Virus record (IMG/VR): IMGVR_UViG_3300031933_000228
Coordinates: 1-28,199 of that record
Length of the DNA: 28,199 nucleotides
Strand: one strand, 5' to 3'
Source of the DNA: a virus
Part shown: one piece after another, positions 1 to 8,300 of the stretch
Layout: each line of letters begins with the position of its first letter
Numbering within the stretch: position 1 is the first letter of the stretch
Translations under genes and position numbers: made by a program
The notes under the pieces: generated by a model
Told to the model about the DNA's origin: nothing
Seen by the model: only the letters and a program-made list of their open reading frames with translations
Databases searched by the model: none

Positions 1-1651
1 TAAAGGGTCGGGGTAGACGTTCTTGTGGCAGGGGCTTAGTGGTATAAACGATGTCGGTTACGGTTGTGTCATTTACATCCATGGCCGCTTTGGTAATCTT
101 ACTGAGTAACCAGCGACTGTAGTTGTTAACCGCTTTGGGGTTACGGGTTACGAAGATTTTACCGAAGTACGAGGCCAGGGATACTTTATCTGGGGCGACC
201 TTTCGAATGGGTAGGTCAAACTTCTGGTGGTCCAGTTTGTACTGTACACCCGCAACCGTATAAATGCCCTCTTCATTTACAACTGGCAATTTAAAGGTAA
301 GCTTAGATGGCTTACCGGCGATCGGTACTAAATCTACGGTATAGACCTTATAGTGGTTAAGGGCATCGCTGCGCTCCTCAATCGCATAGTCTTTAACCAG
401 AACGCCGGCGTTCTGAATCGAGACCACGGCAGCTGCGACATCTGCCTCTAACACCTCTTGAACATAGCGTCGATCGAAGTCCTTTAGCGTAGAGCGTAGC
501 ATGGATTTATCCAGGACAGCGGGACGCTCAGGTAAGTTCTCTTTACGGGAATCTATTTTAACAGTTTCGGGTTTAGAGGTAATAAGGTTTTCCAATGTAC
601 CCTCACCCACTGGGTTGGGCAATGACTTGTATCGAACAGCCAGTTCACTTAAACGACGCTGCTCAGCGGCACTGAGCATGCCATTGCTACCCAGCCCTTC
701 AACCTGACGGTTAACGTGATTCTCCCCGATAACCTCAATGCTACCTGGATAGAGCCCTGAGGTTACCTCTAGAATGGACTCAGCAGGTGCCTCATCTGCT
801 TCCAGTACCTCCTCTTCGGACAGTTCCCGCTCGGGTACACTCTCCGCCGTATCCGTAACCGTACGGGTTTCCAAGATGCGAGCCAATGAAGAAAGCAGGT
901 ATTTACGAACTTCTTTAGGTGACTCCAGTCCCCAGGCTAAAAAGTCATTGACATGCAAGAAGGAGACCTTACCCGATTCAATCCAAGCAACCATAACGTC
1001 ATGGTTTAGCGCATGCAGTGGGTGGTCAGGGTCCTCTACGGCCAACCAGAGTTCACGGATGAAGAGTCGACTCAGGTCCATCCATCGCTCATGCCGGGAG
1101 ATCGGAATAGGGTTCGGCAACTGATTGAGTTCAGACAGAGTAGGGACCAGCTCAGGCAGTGCCAGGGGTACAATGTGCACGGTATCTTCAGTGCCGACTG
1201 ACAACTGTGTATATAGGGTCGAGAGTCGGTTACTGAGCTTATCCATCTCAACCGTCCGGCTAACGGGGTAAAGGTACTGGCCCTCGACCAGTGAGTAGTC
1301 AAAGGCGACTGCGGCTTTCATGTAACTTAGACTGCGATCTAAATCCCGACTGCGTGTAATCGGCGCCTGTGCCTGTTTAAAATATTGCCGTTTACTGGCT
1401 TCCAGCGGGACTGCTTTCTTACGAGGGTTACCCGCTGTGGCTACTAGGTCCTCTACGTGATGAACAAAGACCCGTCCAGCACCTACAATCAATGGATGGG
1501 TAGATGGAATCCCCGTCTCAGGCCCATCGATAAAATGCAGTACGCTGTGGTAGGGCAATGCAATGGTATTTGTATCGGTGATGGTGGGCGACATGAGCTG
1601 GGTGACCGTACGAGCACATAGGCTCCGTTTAAACTCGATATACCGAACCAT
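1..1651 (-). CDS. Phage multisubunit RNA polymerase beta subunit, N-terminal part (partial, 3' end outside window)
   Basis: An uninterrupted frame of 550 codons runs from ATG at 1651 to the left edge with no stop. The start is set by a strong ribosome site (AAGGAG, 6-7 nt upstream) and lies 10 bases after the stop of the beta-prime gene, so the two are co-transcribed. Near residues 450-500 the protein reads NEEGIYTVAGVQYKLDHQKF followed by DLPIRKV and SYFGKIFV. This matches the beta-subunit signature 'GTFIINGxERVIVSQLHRSPG' in position and pattern. In phiKZ-like phages beta is made as two polypeptides, and this corresponds to the N-terminal one (phiKZ gp178 by memory). The enzyme should be the virion RNA polymerase that transcribes early genes. 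The first 250 residues are less conserved. The family call is fairly secure; virion versus non-virion assignment rests on the neighbouring genes. Confidence 0.78.
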   Translation of the reverse strand, partial: MVRYIEFKRSLCARTVTQLMSPTITDTNTIALPYHSVLHFIDGPETGIPSTHPLIVGAGRVFVHHVEDLVATAGNPRKKAVPLEASKRQYFKQAQAPITRSRDLDRSLSYMKAAVAFDYSLVEGQYLYPVSRTVEMDKLSNRLSTLYTQLSVGTEDTVHIVPLALPELVPTLSELNQLPNPIPISRHERWMDLSRLFIRELWLAVEDPDHPLHALNHDVMVAWIESGKVSFLHVNDFLAWGLESPKEVRKYLLSSLARILETRTVTDTAESVPERELSEEEVLEADEAPAESILEVTSGLYPGSIEVIGENHVNRQVEGLGSNGMLSAAEQRRLSELAVRYKSLPNPVGEGTLENLITSKPETVKIDSRKENLPERPAVLDKSMLRSTLKDFDRRYVQEVLEADVAAAVVSIQNAGVLVKDYAIEERSDALNHYKVYTVDLVPIAGKPSKLTFKLPVVNEEGIYTVAGVQYKLDHQKFDLPIRKVAPDKVSLASYFGKIFVTRNPKAVNNYSRWLLSKITKAAMDVNDTTVTDIVYTTKPLPQERLPRPF

Positions 1652-1660
1652 AGTAACTCC

Positions 1661-4600
1661 TTACTTAAATCCAGTGAAGCTACGCAGTACGCGTTCAATG
1701 GTTTCTATGTTTGATCCGTTCGCTAAAGACCCAGAGGCATCGACATAGTTCTCAACTGAGTTAAGCTTAGCGTCGATTTCAGCTACAGCATCTTCTGCAA
1801 ACACAAAATGGGTACTCACTCTCGTTCCATTCAAGTCAGACGCTACTCTGACCCCGCGGCTTTACCCGCTGCCCTGGCTTTCACCAGGATACTAGACTAT
1901 ATCTTCACCCACTACACTGGCGTGCAGGGTGCTTCCCATTTGGGGCGGCCAATCGCTTGTCGCTCTACAGTGTGGCTAACACTTAGTCGTTGGACGTTCC
2001 CCCTAGCCTGTCTCCCGACAGTCCTTAGGGGCTTCGCTGCTGATCGCCCATTGTTAACTCGGGTTAGGTTTACGATCACCATACCGAATCCCCATACTTT
2101 TTTCTACTTTCGTAACCGTCGCAAATGCCCTTTAGAGCTGTGCTGTGGTGTTTGGGGCTTTAGGGTCTTCCAGTCAATTAGAGAAGGATCCAGCTGAACA
2201 TTACTGCCCAGTGGGACGTTGATTGGTAACAATCATTCATCGCCGTCGTACCTATTGTCCACTGTAGTCGCGACGCTACAGCCGGTGTGCTTCGACACCC
2301 GCCCTAGGCTTTCCCTAGGGAGCAGACCATATCTTGACCTTCAGCATTACCTGGTAAGGCCCCTCCCGTTTGGCAGGCGCTTGCCCGCTACTCCGCGCTA
2401 CCGGATGGCCGTTGAACACATCCCTTAGCCTTAGCCTTAGGGACTTCGCTGCGTCGGTTGTCCAATCCTTGAAGGTTTTTACCGTGCCCCTCACTTCCAT
2501 TACTGGGAGGGGTGTTACTCTCGGTTTCCCGGAGTAAGGGGTACTTCAAGGCTGTAAGGATTTTCCCGCAATTAGAGAGGATACCATACACAGTTACCCA
2601 TGTATGGGACTATCGCCACATATCGTTAACTAATATACCGTTTATATTGCAGCTGCCACTGCCATTTTCCAACATTTTATTTAAAACATACCCACTGACG
2701 CCCACTAACCTCGCAGCACTAGCTATGCTGACTAACTCAGCCATAACTACACCATCGGGGCCTGTTACTTTAAGTTCTCTAGCTAATCCAGACCTAATCA
2801 TGTCTTGCTGTATATTGACGTGCTGTGGCCATGGTGTGCTGTCGTTTTTAAACTTAAACTGCAGGCCGGGCGGCCATACCTTTTTACAGCCAGCTTTACA
2901 GCGGTTATTAACTGTATCCGCAGTAACGTTAAGTCTACTGGCCGCTTCAGATAAGCTGAAATATTCCACCACTTCGTCGGTATGACAGTCTCTAACCAGA
3001 ACGGATATGTTCTCATTCCGTAGGCCAGTGCTATATGCGTGTCTGCAATTTTCAGCTCTAGTTGCCCACTCTAAATTACCAAGACTATTATCAAGCTTAA
3101 TGCCATTTTTGTGGTTAACGTCCAGCTTATCTACAGATGGCTCATACGGAATATATGTCAAGGCCAGTAAGCGGTGTATTGGGTATACCCTTCTACCGCC
3201 AACATCTGGCTGCATGCCAACCATACTGTAACCAGCCTTACCTACATAAGTAGACAATGTCCTCTGTGTCGGTATGCTGAAAACCGTACCTGTTTCATTG
3301 ATAAGGTATCTAGATAGACCGGGAATAGATCTGTATCCCGTTAATTCGGGTAAACAGATACCAGAGTCGGGATATCTCCATACCAGGTTGGCTGGAGATA
3401 CGTTATTTGGATCGCCATCAAGATACAGCACATCCAATTTAAACCAATATTTAGTGGGCAGTGTCAAGTTTTTAGTGACGGCGTTTATTAATACCGCCTC
3501 ACGTATAAACATAATAGCGTCGCGATACCGTACGCTAAATATCCTTGGGTATCCATCTTTACTGGCCAATTTTGCCAGATTGTTATTTGAGATACTTATG
3601 CGTGACTGCGTATCGATGGTTAGCATGTTAAAGGGATATGGCAGTTCCTCTTTAACGGGTATTTCTCTGTACTTAGTTAACATTTTAGCATCCTACATAT
3701 TTAAAGGTATAGGATACTAAATATATGGTCTTAATCAGCGCCGAGCCCGGATATTGCAAATGGACTTACGATTGTAGTTGAGATAAATTCGCTTTTACCG
3801 ACAGTGTTTGGAAACTCAGGGAACACCTGTCCCTCAGATTCCAGCTCCCAGCTTTCATTATACTCGTTTAAAATGTGAGAGGTTACGGTAGAGCGTAAGT
3901 ATACGGTTGATGGATACGTGGAACCCTGTCCCGTTACGGGATAACGGGTAATATAGCAACGTACCCGATGCACGTACTGCTGGGCCTCAATATAGAAATA
4001 CTCCGCCCAGGTTAACGGGCGTACTGTAGAGACATCTTTATCCTCGGGTAACTCAGCGATTGAATCCAAAAGCTTGAAGCCTTTCTCATCCTGATAGACG
4101 AGTTTAAGGTAGTGACCGTTTACCATAATGGGTCGATGGCGACGTTCGACCTCACTGAAGGCTTTAATCAGTTTAGCTCGACCGGCTTCTGTGGCCCAAC
4201 TTACACGCTCAGTCTCATCTAGCTTCACCCGGTGTGAGGTAAGGGTTTTAGGGTCAATGAGGTAAGGTTCATAATCGGCTTCCGCAATTAGGTCCCGTGC
4301 AATGCCATTGGGCATTTGAAAGCCGGTCATAACCGGTTCGGTACCTTTAATGAACTGGTAGATCCCCACTTGGGTGGTGGTCAGGTCAAAACTGCGCGGC
4401 CCATCCAGATCAGAACCCGCTGGATCCATAGCTGAGATTACGTTGGCTGTCGCAAAGGCCACTCGACGAGATCCCCATTTAGACTGTAGGAAGCCTTGCT
4501 TGCCCCCTAACATACCCATGATGATCGTCCAGATCTGTTGGACGGAGGATTGGATAGACCAGCGCGTCGCATTGAGTACGGGGTCGTTCTTAAAGGCGAG

Positions 4601-5188
4601 GGCTTCTGAAATTCCGTTGGTAGCGGCAATCACCTTACGGTAGAGCTTATTGATCTCCTGCTCAACCGGACGATCTTGCTCGTCAATGTCCAGATCCCGA
4701 AGACCTGCGGGCATGACGATTAGAAAGTTAAGGACAGACTTGTCCCTGTACTTGTTGATGAGATCAATGACGATATCACGACGATAGGACTTCGTGCGGG
4801 GAATCTCGATCTCTTTAAAGTGCTTCATGAAGAAGGCATAGCCAGTTTCACCTTCGAGTACATCTGAACGTACGAAGTCTTTTAACTCAGCGTCCCAGAC
4901 CGCATATGCGCGGCCCTGCATAATGTCTTTATAAAGACTCTTTAGACGGGTAATATCTTCAAAGACCTTAGGGTGAAGAACTTGAGTCCGTAAGTTAATA
5001 TACCCATGGCGAGTCATACGACTATCACTGCCGACAGGGCCAAAGATTAGATCAGAGTAGAGTCCTGTAGGATGGAACTCTCGACCCTGCACAAACATCT
5101 CTAATGACTTAACGGGTAAGAGACCCGCAATGCGTTGGAGACGATTTTCTAGCAGGGCAATGTTGAAAGGTTTACTTCTATTGGACAT
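1661..5188 (-). CDS. Phage RNA polymerase beta-prime subunit, N-terminal part; three exons interrupted by two group I introns
   Basis: Proposed exons on the minus strand are 5188-3734, 2250-2235 and 1818-1661, giving about 542 residues. Exon 1 (485 aa) carries beta-prime signatures in order. MPAGLRDLDI with NKLYRKVI (about 160-190) corresponds to PPDLRP...LYRRVI. KWGSRRVAFATANVI (about 235-250) corresponds to GKRVDYSGRSVI. RYPVTGQGSTYPSTVYLRST (415-434) corresponds to the NRAPTLHR region. Exon 1 ends ...GLGAD and then runs into a stop at 3731. Joining GAT at 3734 to TAC at 2250 restores GADYDGDE, the metal-binding NADFDGD motif. Joining to 1818 gives DGDELSTHFVFAEDAVAEI, the same spacing as DGDEMNLHVPQSEETRAEL of cellular enzymes. 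The end is FTGFK-stop at 1661, soon after the active site, so the rest of beta-prime must be encoded elsewhere (phiKZ gp180/gp80 arrangement). The ATG has AGGGA about 8 nt upstream. The exon 3 junction is the least certain. Confidence 0.85.
1819..2234 (-). ncRNA. Group I intron 2 of the RNAP beta-prime gene (no ORF)
   Basis: A second complete core follows on the minus strand. The P element AATTGACTGGAAGACC is at 2164-2179 and Q GCAGCGAAGCCCC at 2028-2042. A P6-type stem CCCCTA...TAGGGG has an inner CTGTC...GACAG hairpin. R CAACGACTAAGT is at 1981-1992 and S AAGATATAGTCT at 1894-1905. P7 is GACTA with TAGTC. CCTGG(TGAAAG)CCAGG and GCGG...CCGC follow as P9 hairpins. A candidate P1 pairs exon TGAAT with guide GTTCA further downstream, leaving the required U.G pair at the splice site and placing the 5' cut after 2235. 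The 3' cut after G1819 is chosen by protein alignment; an alternative cut after GAT (2239), joined to AGA at 1822, cannot be excluded. No protein gene lies in these 416 nt. Confidence 0.8.
2610..3683 (-). CDS. HNH homing endonuclease with NUMOD-type DNA-binding repeats, intron encoded
   Basis: The 357-aa protein lies wholly inside intron 1, upstream of the ribozyme core, the usual place for a homing endonuclease that spreads its intron. A NUMOD4-like segment (about 116-170, YRSIPGLSRYLINETG) leads into an HNH_3 module: IHRLLALTYI at 169-178, DVNHKNGIKLDNS at 188-200 and LGNLEWATRAENCRHA at 201-216. H191 is the likely general base. Two helix-turn-helix repeats follow, FSLSEAASRLNVTADTVNN (242-260) and VSIASAARLVGVSGYVLNKM (318-337), matching NUMOD1. 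Residues 84-104 (DVLYLDGDPNNVSPANLVW) look like a decayed second HNH half. The start ATG follows AGGATGCTAAA, and that ribosome site is inside a hairpin. It likely cleaves an intronless allele of the polymerase gene; activity is inferred. Confidence 0.88.
   Translation of the reverse strand: MLTKYREIPVKEELPYPFNMLTIDTQSRISISNNNLAKLASKDGYPRIFSVRYRDAIMFIREAVLINAVTKNLTLPTKYWFKLDVLYLDGDPNNVSPANLVWRYPDSGICLPELTGYRSIPGLSRYLINETGTVFSIPTQRTLSTYVGKAGYSMVGMQPDVGGRRVYPIHRLLALTYIPYEPSVDKLDVNHKNGIKLDNSLGNLEWATRAENCRHAYSTGLRNENISVLVRDCHTDEVVEYFSLSEAASRLNVTADTVNNRCKAGCKKVWPPGLQFKFKNDSTPWPQHVNIQQDMIRSGLARELKVTGPDGVVMAELVSIASAARLVGVSGYVLNKMLENGSGSCNINGILVNDMWR
3684..3721 (-). promoter_or_regulatory. Hairpin sequestering the HNH ribosome-binding site
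   Basis: On the minus strand TTTAGTATCCTA (3721-3710) pairs with TAGGATGCTAAA (3695-3684) over 12 bp with one G.U pair and a 14-nt loop. The 3' arm contains the AGGA ribosome site and abuts the ATG at 3683, so translation from the long polymerase transcript should be blocked. This resembles control of endonuclease genes inside T4 introns. The AT-rich loop (CCTTTAAATATG) could hold an internal start site, but this is not shown. Confidence 0.6.
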
Positions 5189-5301
5189 ACGGAGGTCCCT
5201 ATGTGAGGTGAATCAAATCATTCCCTAAGTCAATAAACCACTATAGTAGACAGCGGTTGAATCATCTGACAAGTGGTCAGTGACCTAAAAGGAGGTACTC
5301 T

Positions 5302-8300
5302 ATGGCCAAGTATGACGATGATGTTGATTTTGACATCGATGACTTGGACGATCTCGATGTACCTGACATCGACATTATGCCAGACGACAGTGTGGCAGCA
5401 GATAACCGCACGCCCGCCACGCGTGTGGCGGACGGGGCACTCAAATCAGTATTACGTACCAGTACAGCCCGTACCGCAGCCCGTGCAATTAAAGAGAATG
5501 CACTGCCGGAAGGCTATAGCATGGCCATTGATGCCGCGGATGACGCGCTGTCCTTAGGCCAGGATCTATATGATGCGGCAGCCAAAGAACTCGAGCCTGC
5601 GGTCAAAGCGGCTCAGAAAATGCTCCGTAAAAGCCAGGAAAAGGCGGATAAATATCTACCTAAATGGTTGGCGGATACGGTTAAGAAGCTGGGTGGTGAG
5701 GCCGAAGAGGCGAGGCAGTACGTAGACCCCAATGAGTCTGCGATAGCCGGTAGCCTGGGCTCTATCTTTGATAAGTACCGTGAAGCGACTGCCCAGACAG
5801 CCGCAACAGAGGCTAACCTAGCGCTGGACGATAAGCAGCGCTCGGTGGATCGCAAAATTGCGATTGAGCAGGGCGATCGTCAGTACAATCAGCTTACCTC
5901 TATCAGTGAAGGTATCAGTAAGCTGGTAGGGTATCAGGAGTCGGTACTCTTTGACTACCAACGTAAGAGTCTGGAACTCCAACACCGTCAGTATTTCGCA
6001 GCCCGTGACCTGTTAACGGTTACCAAAGCGATGGCGGATCAGAACCTACACGAACTCAAAGCGGTGGTTAAGAACACCGGTCTACCCGAAGCTGTTAAGC
6101 TACGGCTCTCCGAGCAATACGGTCAGGTTGCGACCAATCAGCTCATTGGTCGGGTGCAAGGCAGTGTGCATGACTTTGTTGCGAACTACACCTCTGAGTT
6201 TCGAGAACGTGCCTTCAAGAAGATTACAGGCGCAGCCCGTGATCTTAAAGATGGTGTCCTCATGGGTGCCGACATGTATGAGCAGATGTCGGAGATGGGT
6301 GAGACCATGGATGAGGCAGGCATTGACCGTGCCCGGATGGCTGGCGAGCAGTTAGGTGCCATGGGTACGTCCGCAGCCTTTAAATATGGTGCTAGGTTAG
6401 CGGGTGACCGTCTCGTTACACGCAATAAGTACCAGGAGCGTAGTCGTCTAATAAAACTACTGGATCCCGATAACCGACTCTCTTCTCGTGCGGCTAAAGC
6501 ACTAGAGGCCCGCATTCAGCAATATGAGGCTTCCGGTGAGCCTTTGGATCTACAGGCTTTGACGGATAAAGAGAGTTATGAGGATAAGCGGGTCGGTGAA
6601 GAGATTGCGGAAACGATCAGCACCAGTTCAGGTCTCTTCGGTATACGCAAACGTAAAATCAATGCGCAGTTTAAACGCGTACTGAATGCAGGTGAAACGG
6701 TAGAGCGTGGCCGCTTCCTACGGGGCGCGGACACCATGCAGTACTTGATAGAGAACGCCCCTAAGGTGGCAAACGACTGGGCCCGTTCGGGGCGCAGTGT
6801 ATTCGATAACGTGGAGGTCGAGAATGAAACCCTACAGCGATTACTGGAATCTGGCGGCGTACAAGCCGTGGAAGACTTCATACGAGAACTGGCGCCTACG
6901 TTCAAGGAGTCCTTCAGCATTAATTCAAACCTGCATGCTGATGCAGCTAATGCCGTTGGCTTTGATCTACTTACCCGTCGTTCAATCATTGAGATTATAC
7001 CAGGCTATCTCTCCCGTATCCTCCAGCAAGTAACAACAGTTGCCACAGGGGAATCAGCGGAGCGGATTACCTACTCAACTGAGCGGGAGCAGTTTGTCAG
7101 TCAATCGACTCAGGATACCATTGTTGCCAGCCGACTATTTGACCAGCGCAATGTAGATAACCGGTTAAACGATGCAGATGCTGTTACGAAGTTGTTAGGG
7201 GGTGAAAACCTTGATGATGACGTTAAGGCCGCGCTGAATAGAAGAATCCTCCAGTTAAGGGATGATGGTAGTACACTCTCGCTGAACAATTTGCGTAAAA
7301 CTTCAGTGGCCGGTGAGGATGCCGGATTAACCGCAGCATTGGAAACGTTCTTAGACTCGGAGGATATTAACTTCGACTCTGAGAATAAAATCAAGCTATC
7401 CAGACTCTATGACCGTATCACCGCGATGACGCGGGAGGTCAACCAAGGATTGGCGGATACGAACAAGGTTGCGGATAAGGACACACTGTACCGCTTGGGT
7501 ATCGTGGATCCCAAAACCGGTAAGGTAGATGCGGCTAAGGTCCGAGCTTATGTGGATGGACGCTTGCGCCCGGGTACCGCAGGTGAGGACAGCACACTAT
7601 CAGACGCCTTTAACCCTAAGCCGGGTCCAGATAGTTCTCGACCGGAAGGGGGAGAGGGGCTCAGCACTACCGTTAACTATGTGACCGAGGCAACGGTTAA
7701 CTGGGATGACTTCACCCCACAACGTAAACTGCTGGTTGAAGAATTGTTCAGTCAGTTCACAACGCTGACCTCGACCTATGACGGCATACCTATCGCTGTA
7801 GATTTGCGCTCTGAGGCACCCCAGGGTACATTGGACGCCTCACCTACCCATGAGCGTTTAGACGCCATTTTAGACGCCATCAATGGCAATTTTGAAACCA
7901 ACCATGTGCTCTTACAAGCCGTTGCTGAAAATGCAGGTCGTGGGGGTGAGGGTGGTGACACTGTCTCGGTGGAAGAGATGGGGTCTGGGTTACTGGGCAA
8001 ACTGCGCTCTGGTGCAGGTAGCTTAGTAGGGATGCTGGGTAGCTACTACAGTTGGTTAGGTCGTACGTCTTTGAAGACCGTCCAGACGGCTAAAGATGTT
8101 GCTTTGGACGTGGGGGATCGGGTACTGAAGCGTACAGGTGCAACCGGTGTACGGGATATCTACGTTAAAGGGAAGCCGGGCGTTGTTATCTCCGCAAAAG
8201 GACTGCGTAACGGCTGGTACTTCGATGCTGAAACCAAAGCCCCCATCGCTACTATGGAGGACATTCAGGGCCCCGTGGTAGATCTGGATGGTAATTTTGT

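Larger units (their letters stand above)
2251..3733 (-). ncRNA. Group I intron 1 of the RNAP beta-prime gene (contains HNH gene)
   Basis: Read on the minus strand, the ribozyme core lies after the endonuclease gene. A P element AATTGCGGGAAA is at 2562-2573, and a Q-like GCAGCGAAG at 2440-2454. An R-like TTCAACGGCCATCC is at 2403-2416, and the S element AAGATATGGTCT at 2324-2335. The P7 strands GGCCA and TGGTC are complementary. Three hairpins follow, as expected for P9 elements: CCCTAGG...CCTAGGG (2302-2320), GGTGT...ACACC (2284-2300) and CTGTAG...CTACAG (2262-2281). The 5' exon ends in T (GAT) and the intron ends in G (just before TAC 2250), both group I rules. The P1 guide pairing was not found convincingly. 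Length is about 1,483 nt. Boundaries follow from restoring the GADYDGD motif. Confidence 0.83.

Noticed and set aside
1808-2428. Plus-strand open frames over the intron cores
   Set aside because: They cover conserved ribozyme elements on the minus strand and lack ribosome sites.
2512-2985. Plus-strand open frame of 157 aa over the intron
   Set aside because: It runs antisense to the HNH gene and intron core, has no ribosome site, and its composition follows the other strand.
3731-3733. The TAA here as the true end of the 485-aa beta-prime product
   Set aside because: The protein would stop at LGAD, just before the catalytic YDGD. Two group I cores lie downstream, and an in-frame continuation is found at 2250 and at 1818.
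1661-3733. A frameshifted or broken polymerase gene
   Set aside because: Complete P, Q, R and S elements and P9 hairpins occur twice, and the exon joins restore conserved spacing, which decay would not produce.
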